DNA of 14,650 nt from an uncultured Prevotella sp. Lineage in GTDB: Bacteria; Bacteroidota; Bacteroidia; Bacteroidales; Bacteroidaceae. Shown here piece by piece: positions 1 through 6,906 of the stretch (its first letter is position 1; every line of letters starts with the position of its first letter). The notes under the pieces are model-generated. The model did no database searches and was not told the origin of the DNA. It saw only the letters and a list, made by a program, of their open reading frames with translations. The position numbers and the translations under genes are program-made. The DNA lies in assembly GCA_905234355.1 (NCBI GenBank), contig CAJOHP010000029.1:1-14650 (forward strand), written 5' to 3'.

Positions 1-118
1 TAGATATTAACAGACGGCATTCTAAATAGTAGAATCGGATGGCTTCAGCCTTATACGTAACTGGCAGAGGATTTCGCATCGAGCGTGGGAAACTTTAGAT
101 GTATAACCTCAAAACGGA
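1..118. other. AT-rich leader before HTH relic, no gene recognised
   Basis: No open frame of useful length, RNA gene or clear promoter is visible in this stretch. Its base composition matches the HTH relic that follows and is lower in GC than the housekeeping genes after 550, so it is probably part of the same decaying segment. The window starts inside it. Confidence 0.4.
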
Positions 119-124
119 GTGCCT

Positions 125-380
125 ATGAACGAATTGATAATGCCACATAACATTGGAGTGAAGAATGCACTGGAGAACATGAAGGAGGTGCTGGCCCTAT
201 ATAAGAAGGTGACAGCCAACTATCGCCCATTACTTGATGGTGAACGCTATCTGACAGACAAAGAGGTGGCGCAGATTCTGAAGGTCAGCAGACAACGCTA
301 CAGGAATACCGCAATGATGGTGTGCGACCTTAATATTATTAGGCGGCAAGGTGCTTTCGGGTTACGAATTAGAAACCTAA
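125..380 (+). pseudogene. Frameshifted helix-turn-helix DNA-binding protein relic
   Basis: The first frame gives about 55 residues (from the ATG at 125; a GTG at 119 is also possible) ending in a typical helix-turn-helix start, RYLTDKEVAQILKVSR. At about 291 the family-like reading moves to another frame (292-330, TTLQEYRNDGVRP). At about 333 it moves again (333-356, ILLGGKVL) and then stops at 378. Joined together, these pieces resemble the roughly 90-100 residue MerR/excisionase-like HTH proteins common around Bacteroidales conjugative elements, whose usual core reads VSRRTLQEYRN followed by GGK and YRESDI. No single frame keeps the domain, so I call it a pseudogene; the open frame continuing to 424 is an out-of-frame tail. 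Programmed frameshifting is unlikely because two changes are needed. No other mobile-element gene is visible here. Confidence 0.7.
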
Positions 381-491
381 CTCCTTCACCAATCCTCCCC
401 AATTTGCTTTCTCCCTCAATTTGACCTTCCCCGTTCTTCCCTGTCTTTCCCTTATTTCAGGCCGAATTGCGTTAATCTTCCAAAATACGTC

Positions 492-520
492 TTTCGTTAC
501 AGACTTTTTTCGTAACTTTG
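492..520 (+). promoter_or_regulatory. Bacteroidetes-type promoter of rpiB
   Basis: A perfect -7 box TAACTTTG lies at 513-520, 32 bases before the rpiB start codon. The upstream element is weaker: TTTC at 492-495, 17 bases away, slightly closer than the usual 19-21. The 14 bases at 512-525 (GTAACTTTGCATTC) are identical to those at the lysozyme promoter (13285-13298), which supports a shared sigma-factor signal. Confidence 0.7.
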
Positions 521-552
521 CATTCGATTATCAATTAAAAACATAAAAGACT

Positions 553-993
553 ATGGAGACAAAGACAATCGGTCTGGCCAGCGACCATGCAGGCTACGCC
601 CTGAAACAATTTGTGAAGAAATACCTGGAAGAGAAAGGCCTGCCCTACAAGGACTACGGCACCTACAGCGAGGAGAGCTGCGACTACAGCGACTTCGGTC
701 ACGCGCTGGCCCGTGGCATAGAGCGCGGCGAGGTCTACCCCGGCATAGCCATCTGCGGCAGCGGCGAGGGCATCTGCATGACGCTCAACAAGCACCAGAG
801 CATCCGTGCGGGTCTGTGCTGGATGCCCGAGATAGCCCACCTCATCCGCCAGCACAACGATGCCAACGTGCTGGTGATGCCCGGACGCTTCATCAGCGAG
901 GCCACGGCCCGCGAGATTATGGACGAATACTTCAGCACCGACTTCGAGGGCGGACGCCACCAGAAGCGCATCGACAAGATACCCGTAGAATAA
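553..993 (+). CDS. rpiB: Ribose-5-phosphate isomerase B
   Basis: Interconverts ribose 5-phosphate and ribulose 5-phosphate in the cytosolic non-oxidative pentose phosphate pathway. The 146-residue product has the usual RpiB/LacA-B length and fold signatures: the N-terminal SDHAGYALK motif with D11 and H12, the ICGSGEGICM loop with the candidate catalytic Cys68, the NKHQSIRA segment around 79-86, and RQHNDAN with His101 and Asn102. The GSG loop, rather than the CGTG of enterobacterial RpiB, is usual for the Bacteroidetes branch. The ATG at 553 follows a good promoter, and the protein begins directly with the first beta-strand, so the start is secure. It appears to be a single-gene unit: 199 bases and a new promoter separate it from serC. 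No clear terminator follows it. Confidence 0.95.
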   Translation: METKTIGLASDHAGYALKQFVKKYLEEKGLPYKDYGTYSEESCDYSDFGHALARGIERGEVYPGIAICGSGEGICMTLNKHQSIRAGLCWMPEIAHLIRQHNDANVLVMPGRFISEATAREIMDEYFSTDFEGGRHQKRIDKIPVE

Positions 994-1072
994 GAAAATG
1001 TTCGCAATTTGGCATACAGAGATAGCAAAGTGACAGAAAAAGCACCATAAAAACTTAATTAGTGCCAAAATA
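994..1072. other. Short intergenic stretch after rpiB, no terminator seen
   Basis: AT-rich sequence between the rpiB stop and the serC promoter. It contains a 7-base inverted repeat (TTTGGCA 1008-1014, TGCCAAA 1063-1069), too far apart (48 bases) to be a convincing terminator. Otherwise nothing is recognisable. Confidence 0.4.
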
Positions 1073-1104
1073 TTTGCCCGTTTCGAATAAAAAGTGTAAC
1101 TTCG
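1073..1104 (+). promoter_or_regulatory. Promoter of serC-serA operon
   Basis: TTTG at 1073-1076 is followed after exactly 20 bases by TAACTTCG at 1097-1104, one mismatch from the Bacteroidetes -7 consensus TAnnTTTG. Transcription would start near 1110 and leave a leader of roughly 80 bases. That leader contains two alternative short hairpins sharing CTGCT at 1138-1142: AGCAG 1129-1133 with CTGCT, or GCTGC 1137-1141 with GCAGC 1147-1151. Confidence 0.75.
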
Positions 1105-1192
1105 CCGCCCGTAAGCGAGTGCCTCCACAGCAGCAGGCTGCTCGCCGCAGCAGGATAAGACATAACAAACCATTATAAACCATTCAACAATT

Positions 1193-2263
1193 ATGAAGAA
1201 GTACAACTTTAATGCAGGCCCGTCGATGCTTCCGCGCGAAGTGATCGAGGCCACCGCCAAACAATGTTTAGACTTCAACGGGTCTGGTCTCTCACTCATG
1301 GAGATCAGCCACCGTGCCAAAGACTTCCAGCCCGTCGTCGACGAGGCCGTAGCTTTGGTAAAGGAACTGCTGCAGGTGCCCGAGGGCTACTCTGTCATCT
1401 TCCTGGGCGGCGGTGCCTCACTGGAGTTCTGCATGATACCCTACAACTTCCTCATCAAGAAGGCTGCCTATCTCAACACTGGCGTGTGGGCGAAGAAAGC
1501 CATGAAAGAGGCCAAGCTCTTCGGCGAAGTGGTCGAGGTGGCTAGCTCGGCCGACGCCAACTACACCTTCATACCTAAAGGCTGGACGGTGCCTGCTGAT
1601 GCCGACTACCTGCACATCACAAGCAACAACACCATATACGGCACCGAAATCCGCCAGGACCTCGACGTGCCCGTGCGCCTCATCGCCGACATGTCGAGCG
1701 ACATCTTCTCTCGCCCCGTCGACGTGGCCAAATACGACGCCATCTATGCCGGTGCACAGAAGAACCTGGCCATGGCCGGCGTGACCATCGTCATCGTCAA
1801 GGACGACGCCCTGGGCCGTGCCCCCCGCGAGATACCCACCATGCTCGACTATCGCACCCACGTGGACAAGGGGTCGATGTTCAACACGCCTCCCGTGGTG
1901 CCCATCTACTCGGCACTCGAGACGCTGCGCTGGATCAAGAGGAACGGCGGCGTGGAGGCTATGGACCGTCTGGCTAAGCAGCGTGCAGAGATGGTCTACG
2001 GCGAGATAGACCGCAACAAGATGTTCCGCGGCACCGTCACGTCCGAGGAGGACCGCTCGCTGATGAACATCTGCTTCGTCATGGCCGACGACTACAAGGA
2101 GCTGGAGAAGGACTTCCTCGACTTCGCCACCGCAAAGGGCATGGTCGGCGTGAAGGGCCACCGCTCGGTGGGCGGTTTCCGCGCTTCGTGCTACAACGCA
2201 CAGACCATCGAGGGCTGCCAGGCACTCGTGGACTGCATGAAGGAATTTGAGGCAAAACACTAA
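1193..2263 (+). CDS. serC: Phosphoserine aminotransferase
   Basis: PLP-dependent class V aminotransferase that converts 3-phosphohydroxypyruvate and glutamate to O-phospho-L-serine and 2-oxoglutarate, the second step of serine synthesis. It may also serve the phosphohydroxythreonine step of pyridoxal phosphate synthesis, as in other bacteria. The 356-residue length fits the family. Visible signatures are NFNAGPSMLPREV at the N-terminus, the GGGASLEF cofactor-binding loop, TSNNTIYGTEI, the PLP lysine in AGAQKNLAMAG (K190), and the C-terminal GHRSVGGFRASCYNA with the substrate-binding HR and R residues. The start at 1193 gives the canonical N-terminus. The stop is 15 bases before serA in the same direction, so the two are almost certainly co-transcribed from the promoter at 1073-1104. 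Confidence 0.97.
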   Translation: MKKYNFNAGPSMLPREVIEATAKQCLDFNGSGLSLMEISHRAKDFQPVVDEAVALVKELLQVPEGYSVIFLGGGASLEFCMIPYNFLIKKAAYLNTGVWAKKAMKEAKLFGEVVEVASSADANYTFIPKGWTVPADADYLHITSNNTIYGTEIRQDLDVPVRLIADMSSDIFSRPVDVAKYDAIYAGAQKNLAMAGVTIVIVKDDALGRAPREIPTMLDYRTHVDKGSMFNTPPVVPIYSALETLRWIKRNGGVEAMDRLAKQRAEMVYGEIDRNKMFRGTVTSEEDRSLMNICFVMADDYKELEKDFLDFATAKGMVGVKGHRSVGGFRASCYNAQTIEGCQALVDCMKEFEAKH

Positions 2264-2278
2264 TCCCCCGCACAAGCA

Positions 2279-3196
2279 ATGAAAGTATTAGTAGCAACCG
2301 AGAAGCCTTTCGCAGCAGCTGCCGTGGAAGGCATCAGGAAAGAGACAGAAGGAGCAGGCCACACCCTGGCCCTGCTGGAGAAATACACGGAGAAGGCACA
2401 GCTGCTCGACGCCGTAAAGGATGCCGACGCGCTCATCATCCGCTCTGACAAGGTCGACGCCGAGGTGCTCGACGCTGCCAAGCAGCTGAAGATTGTGGTG
2501 CGGGCCGGTGCCGGCTACGACAACATCGACCTCGCCGCCGCTACGGCCCATGGCGTCGTGGCCGAGAACACGCCCGGACAGAATGCCAACGCCGTGGCCG
2601 AACTGGTGTTCGGACTGCTGGTAATGGCTGTGCGCCAGTTCTACAACGGCAAGGCAGGCACCGAGTTGCTGGGCAAGAAGCTGGGCATCCTCGCCTTCGG
2701 CAACGTGGGTCGCAACGTGGCCCGCATAGCCAAGGGCTTCGGCATGGAGGTCTATGCCTACGATGCCTACTGCCCGGCCGAGGTCATCGAGCAGGCCGGT
2801 GTGCACGCCGTAGGCAATCAGGAGGCACTGTTCGAGCAGTGCGACGTGGTGAGCCTGCACATACCCGCTACGGCGGAGACCAAGCAGAGCATCAACTACG
2901 ACCTGGTGGGCAAGATGAAGAAAGGCGCAGTACTGGTCAACACGGCACGCAAGGAAGTCATCGACGAGCCCGGACTGCTCAAGCTCATGGAGCAGCGACA
3001 GGACCTGAAGTTCGTCACCGACATCATGCCCGACCTGCATGCCGACTTCCAGAAGCTGGAGGGACGCTACTTCTCCACGCCGAAGAAGATGGGCGCCCAG
3101 ACGGCTGAAGCCAACATCAACGCCGGCATTGCCGCTGCACGGCAGATCAACGCCTTCTTCCGGGACGGCGACACCAAGTACCAGGTGAACAAGTAA
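2279..3196 (+). CDS. serA: D-3-phosphoglycerate dehydrogenase, short form lacking ACT domain
   Basis: NAD-dependent oxidation of 3-phosphoglycerate to 3-phosphohydroxypyruvate, the committed step feeding SerC. At 305 residues it has only the D-2-hydroxyacid dehydrogenase catalytic and nucleotide-binding domains, with no ACT/regulatory tail, so allosteric serine inhibition of the E. coli type is not expected. Visible motifs are VRAGAGYDNID (about 74-84), a Rossmann loop GILAFGNVGRNVA (about 135-147) ending in the NAD-binding acid of YAYD, and NTARKEVID with catalytic Arg224. The usual catalytic His of TPHIG is replaced by Lys (K270 in STPKKMGAQT), and the Glu position reads D/L (DIMPDL, about 252-253). 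I recall this Lys form from Bacteroides and amoebic enzymes, so it is probably lineage-normal rather than inactivating. It is the last gene of the operon. Confidence 0.93.
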   Translation: MKVLVATEKPFAAAAVEGIRKETEGAGHTLALLEKYTEKAQLLDAVKDADALIIRSDKVDAEVLDAAKQLKIVVRAGAGYDNIDLAAATAHGVVAENTPGQNANAVAELVFGLLVMAVRQFYNGKAGTELLGKKLGILAFGNVGRNVARIAKGFGMEVYAYDAYCPAEVIEQAGVHAVGNQEALFEQCDVVSLHIPATAETKQSINYDLVGKMKKGAVLVNTARKEVIDEPGLLKLMEQRQDLKFVTDIMPDLHADFQKLEGRYFSTPKKMGAQTAEANINAGIAAARQINAFFRDGDTKYQVNK

Positions 3197-3234
3197 ACGA
3201 GCGAAAGCCAGCGGACATAGACAAAAGACGAGTC

Positions 3235-3309
3235 CCTACGCGCAACGACACAGGGCTTCGTGGTCTCAAGACATGAGAAACCATGAAGCCCTGTGTCGTT
3301 GCGCGTAGG
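3235..3309. terminator. Long 30-bp-arm palindrome between convergent operons
   Basis: Arms 3235-3264 and 3280-3309 are reverse complements over 30 bases with a single G/T (wobble-compatible) mismatch at 3260, around a 15-base loop. It lies 38 bases after the serA stop and 38 bases before the stop of the convergent C10 protease gene, the right place for a bidirectional terminator. It lacks a proper T-run (only TTTCTT at 3318-3323) and is much longer than a usual terminator stem, so it could also be a REP- or MITE-like palindromic repeat that landed there. Which of these applies depends on copy number in the genome. Confidence 0.65.
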
Positions 3310-3347
3310 TCCGGTCCTTTCTTAGCGAGCCCCCACTGACGGGTCGG

Positions 3348-4634
3348 CTACCGGCAGACCATCTTCCTCCCGTCTACGATATAGATGCCCCGGGGCAGAC
3401 GCGTACCAGCATCCGTACGCCCCACCCTGCGTCCCTGCAGGCTGTAGGCATAGCGGCCACGTGCAGCCACGTAGGAGAGCGCCGACGGAGCAATGCCGTC
3501 CTCGACCGACTCGGGCTCAATGTTGTAGATCATCATCTGCCCGCTGCGCATGCGGGCATAGGGTGTGTCGACCACCGTCAGCTTGTAGTAGCCGTCGGCA
3601 TCGCCGTCCCATCCTAAGTTCATGTGGTAATAGCCGTCGGCGCGATAGCCGTCGACGAGGAACACGTGGGCCCACACCTGCGGGTCTTCAGCCCTGTAGA
3701 CCACTGGCAGACCGCGCTCCAGGTTGCTGTAGATCACCTCGTCGAACTCCTCGGGCGTGGAATAGGCCATGTCGAGCCACCCTATCTGGTCCTTATAGCC
3801 GAAGTAGAGGTGCAGCTTCTGCGTGTCGAAATAGCCGTAGGTCAGCGTAGGTCCGAAGTCGGCCGTGGCAGCCATGGCACAGTAATACATCAGCGTGGCC
3901 ACGGCATGGTCGGGGTCGGGCGTCGTGGTGCTGTATCTCAGTTTCATCTTTTCCCACTCGAAGAGGGCCTGCGAGAAGTCGCAGCTCATCTGCCTGCCAC
4001 GCCAGTCGTAGCTGATGGAGCCGCGTCCCTGCCTGGGCCACTGGTGGTAGTACATGAGCTGTGCCGTGGCGGTGGCCACACATCCCGTGAGCGTGGCGCT
4101 GCCCTGATAGCGCGGGCAGAGGGCATTGTAGGGTGCACCCTGCCCCCACTGGGTGGCTATCAGCGGAGACACCTCCCGACGGTCGTCCGTCGTCACTGCC
4201 CGCCGATAGGCACCTGCGCCCGATGCCACGGCCTGGCCTATCTGCCGCTCATAGCACTCGATCAGGGCCTTCAGGCCGCAGGGGATGCTGTCGGCCACAA
4301 ACGGGCCGCCGTCGGAATAGCCCAGCACGGGCGAGGCACAGTCGGCGGCGGCGGCCAGCACAAAGCCGCGGCCGTCGGTCGTGTTGAACACATAGTACAA
4401 GGGGTGCTCACCCGCCCGTACGGTGTGAGCCAACTCCAGCGACGCGGGCGACGACACACGGACGCCCAGCGAGCGGCCCCGATGCTCCAGGCCCGACAGA
4501 TACTCCCAGGCCGAGCGGCGGGCCGCCGCCTCATCGACAGTCTTGCCACTGCACACGCCACTGCCTGCCAGAAGAAGCGACAGCACGGGGGCGAAGAAGC
4601 GAAGACTGCGTTTCAAAATAGTGTTTCCTTTCAT
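3348..4634 (-). CDS. Secreted C10 family (streptopain-like) cysteine peptidase
   Basis: Papain-fold (clan CA) exported protease related to streptococcal SpeB and Bacteroides fragilis Bfp enzymes. Starting at the ATG at 4634, the 428-residue protein has a basic, hydrophobic signal peptide (about 1-30), then a C10-type propeptide (about 31-150, including GRGFVLAAAADCASPVLGYS), then the catalytic domain. The nucleophile is Cys185 in LTGCVATATAQ and the base is His323 in WAHVFLVDGY, followed by the usual NLGWDGDADGYY with Trp342. The tail ends in RLPRGIYIVDGRKMVCR, a short C-terminal motif frequent in secreted Prevotella proteins and possibly a T9SS-related sorting signal (inference). The frame stays open to 4751, but that would add a non-signal N-terminus overlapping the CHAT gene; ATGs at 4643 and 4634 are both plausible. 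It is the last gene of the minus-strand operon, 62 bases after CHAT, and is GC-rich like CHAT. No adjacent staphostatin-type inhibitor is recognisable. Confidence 0.88.
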   Translation of the reverse strand: MKGNTILKRSLRFFAPVLSLLLAGSGVCSGKTVDEAAARRSAWEYLSGLEHRGRSLGVRVSSPASLELAHTVRAGEHPLYYVFNTTDGRGFVLAAAADCASPVLGYSDGGPFVADSIPCGLKALIECYERQIGQAVASGAGAYRRAVTTDDRREVSPLIATQWGQGAPYNALCPRYQGSATLTGCVATATAQLMYYHQWPRQGRGSISYDWRGRQMSCDFSQALFEWEKMKLRYSTTTPDPDHAVATLMYYCAMAATADFGPTLTYGYFDTQKLHLYFGYKDQIGWLDMAYSTPEEFDEVIYSNLERGLPVVYRAEDPQVWAHVFLVDGYRADGYYHMNLGWDGDADGYYKLTVVDTPYARMRSGQMMIYNIEPESVEDGIAPSALSYVAARGRYAYSLQGRRVGRTDAGTRLPRGIYIVDGRKMVCR

Positions 4635-4696
4635 AAATAACATGGTGTATGATGTCTGTATAGTCATTACAACAAGAAAAACGAGACGGGACTGCC

Positions 4697-6904
4697 TTAG
4701 TCCAGTCCGTCGAGCAGCACGAAGGCGGCCCAGTAGCGTGGCGACTGCCATCTCTTGCTTTTCTGGCGCACGACGTCACGTGCCATCTGCAGGGCCTCGT
4801 GCTTGCTCTTGCCTGCGGTCCACTGCCTGTAGAACTCTGTCATGAGCACACGTGTGGCCTCGTCGTCGACCTGCCATAGCGACATGAGTATGGCTCCTGC
4901 GCTGGCCATCTTGAAGCCTCGCTGCAGTCCGAAGACGCCATCGCCGCGCACGTCGCCCTTGGCCGTCTCGCAAGCACTCAGCGCCACGAGGTCGAGCCCC
5001 CGCAGGTCCATGCCGGCTATCTCGAGTGCGGTGAGCGTGCCGTCGTCCACCCCGTCGGGCACCTCGCGGTTGTCGGCCCCGGCGAAGTAGAGTCCGCTGC
5101 GCAGCAGGGGGTTCTCTGGCGTGGTGGCGTCAGCAGTATTGCTCTCGCGGAAGAAGCCGTGGGTGGCGACGTGGATGACGCGTCGCTGCTTTCCGCTCAG
5201 CGCCTTAAACGAGGCCTCGGTGCCCTGCTGCTGTGTGTAGGCCGTAGCGCTCAGGCCGCTGATGCGTGCGGTGTTGATGGTAGCGGTGATGCTGTCGGCC
5301 TCGGCCAGCGTGCCTTCCAGGAAGGGTATCAGCTGCTTGGCACCACGCTCTCCCCGGCTGTCGCTGGCCAGGGCAATGCCGCGTGTGGTCTCGCCCTGCA
5401 GGCGCTGGGCGTCTTGCTGCATGGCAGCGGCGCTCATGCTATAGGCCAGGCCACCGTAGATGGTGGCATCGCGGCCGATGCTGCCTGCGGAGTGAGTGAC
5501 CAGCTCTCGGGTCGACGACAGGCGGTAGACGGGAAAGAGGTCGGAGAGGCTGGCATAGTTGTCATCCCCCGCAGTCCCGTCGTCTGGACAGACGAAGGGC
5601 AGATACTCTATGCCGCTGACGAGCAGTATGCCGTCGGCCGAGAAGAAGATGCGCCCGTCGCCCTGTTCGGGGAAGTAGCGCAGCAGGTCGTCGGTCCATA
5701 CGGCGCGGCTGAGCGCCCACAGTCTCCGTGCGTCACGGGCTGTGTAGTGCTCCATGGGGTTGGCCGCCAGGGCCGCGGCCAGCTCCTCATAGCCGCTGCC
5801 GGTGCGGGCGAAGTGTTTCAGCCTCACTATCTTGGGTGCCTTCCAGTCATGCCTTAGCACCAGCGCGCCATAGTCGCCATGGGTGGTCTTGTAGAACTCG
5901 ATGGCGAGGTCGCCCGGCAGCAGCCTGTCGGCCACGTCGCGCCAGGTGATGGACAGCTGGGGGATGTGGTAGTCCTGCCGTGCGTCGTGCAGGGCGCCGA
6001 GCATCACGTAGTCGAGCGAGTCGAGCACGTGCTGCTGCTCGCCGCGTGCGGTGGCGGCCTTCTTCTCGCGCAGGGCAGCCATGGCCCGCTGGTTGCCGCT
6101 GGCACTGACATAGTTCTCGAAGTCGATGGTGGTGTTGAGTAGCAGTCCCTTGGAGAGCAGCAGGGCGTTGTAGGCCGCCTGGCAGAGCTGCGGCTCGCTG
6201 CCTATATGGGTCTTGCTGGCCGCCCGGTGGGCCAGCTCTATGGTCTTGTTGATGTACTTCACGGCCTTGTCCCAGTACATGCTGCGCTCACTCTCGCTGG
6301 TGGTGCAGAACTCGTGCTTGATGAGTTCCACGTAGCTGTTGTAGCCCTCGTTGTGATAGCAATTTGACTTGCGGTACTGCATGCGCTCGGCATAGAGCCG
6401 GGAGACGTCGAGCAGCTGGTTGAGGTAAGGCTCGCTGTGAGGTCCGAAGTGCTGTCGCTTCAGCTCGAGCGAATGTTTGGCCTGCCGCAGTGCGCGGTAA
6501 TCGGCGCCCGAGTTGTAGAGCAGTCGTGAGCGCAGGTCGTGACGGAATATCTGCTGCACGGTGTCGCGTCCGCGGAAGGTGCCGTGTCCATAGCGGGCGA
6601 AGAGCTGGTCGCTCTGTCCGAGCAGTCGCTGCCCCTGCCGGTTGTCGCCTGCCTCGGCACAGGCCATGGCAGCCCACTGCAGGGCATCGGCATACTGGGC
6701 GCTCTCGGCAGTGTACTGCTGCCGATAGAGGTCGAGCAGTGCGTTCAGGTCGTCGCTGATGAGGTTGGTCTGACTGCTGCGTATCTTGTCTTGCAACAGT
6801 CGGGCACGGTCGGCAGTGCCACGTGTCCCGTCGGCCACGGTCTGTGCCCCGACGGGACAGAGGGAGGCCAGAGCTATGGTGAGTGTGAGGAGTCGTCGTG
6901 TCAT
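4697..6904 (-). CDS. Exported CHAT-domain (caspase-fold) protease with N-terminal TPR-like region
   Basis: The 735-residue product begins with a signal peptide (MTRRLLTLTIALASLCPVGA, cleavage near 20), so it acts outside the cytoplasm. Residues about 50-240 are helical and TPR-like; ELKRQHFGPHSEPYLNQLL at 147-165 resembles the TPR_12 repeat. The C-terminal CHAT domain (about 420-735) carries the clan CD catalytic pair His582 in VIHVATHGFF and Cys645 in LVALSACETAKGDV, plus the family hallmarks SLWQVDDEATRVLM and WQSPRYWAAFVLLD. Cytoplasmic CHAT proteins often pair with STAND ATPases or CRISPR effectors; none is present here, and the signal peptide argues for an envelope role. The start codon lies 2 bases after the stop of the 161-residue gene, so translation is probably coupled. 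GC content is high, unlike the genes immediately upstream. The substrate is unknown; neighbouring surface lipoproteins are candidates. Confidence 0.88.
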   Translation of the reverse strand: MTRRLLTLTIALASLCPVGAQTVADGTRGTADRARLLQDKIRSSQTNLISDDLNALLDLYRQQYTAESAQYADALQWAAMACAEAGDNRQGQRLLGQSDQLFARYGHGTFRGRDTVQQIFRHDLRSRLLYNSGADYRALRQAKHSLELKRQHFGPHSEPYLNQLLDVSRLYAERMQYRKSNCYHNEGYNSYVELIKHEFCTTSESERSMYWDKAVKYINKTIELAHRAASKTHIGSEPQLCQAAYNALLLSKGLLLNTTIDFENYVSASGNQRAMAALREKKAATARGEQQHVLDSLDYVMLGALHDARQDYHIPQLSITWRDVADRLLPGDLAIEFYKTTHGDYGALVLRHDWKAPKIVRLKHFARTGSGYEELAAALAANPMEHYTARDARRLWALSRAVWTDDLLRYFPEQGDGRIFFSADGILLVSGIEYLPFVCPDDGTAGDDNYASLSDLFPVYRLSSTRELVTHSAGSIGRDATIYGGLAYSMSAAAMQQDAQRLQGETTRGIALASDSRGERGAKQLIPFLEGTLAEADSITATINTARISGLSATAYTQQQGTEASFKALSGKQRRVIHVATHGFFRESNTADATTPENPLLRSGLYFAGADNREVPDGVDDGTLTALEIAGMDLRGLDLVALSACETAKGDVRGDGVFGLQRGFKMASAGAILMSLWQVDDEATRVLMTEFYRQWTAGKSKHEALQMARDVVRQKSKRWQSPRYWAAFVLLDGLD

Positions 6905-6906
6905 GG

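Noticed and set aside
1008..1069. Inverted repeat TTTGGCA / TGCCAAA as rpiB terminator or operator
   Set aside because: Arms are only 7 bases and 48 bases apart, overlapping no promoter element; likely chance in AT-rich DNA.
535..1320. Long antisense open frame across rpiB and the start of serC
   Set aside because: It is the complement of well-recognised genes, has no family motifs, and long antisense frames are expected in GC-rich coding DNA.
1418..3040. Long minus-strand frames under serC and serA (for example 1418-2275 and 2288-3040)
   Set aside because: His/Val/Leu-rich translations are typical of frames opposite real genes; serC and serA are unambiguous on the plus strand.
3624..5857. 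Plus-strand frames of 232-338 residues opposite the C10 and CHAT genes
   Set aside because: The minus-strand reading has intact catalytic motifs and signal peptides; the plus frames lack promoters and recognisable domains.
4697..6904. CRISPR-associated (Craspase-like) or STAND-type immune CHAT system
   Set aside because: No CRISPR repeats, effector nuclease or ATPase gene is present, and the CHAT protein has a signal peptide.
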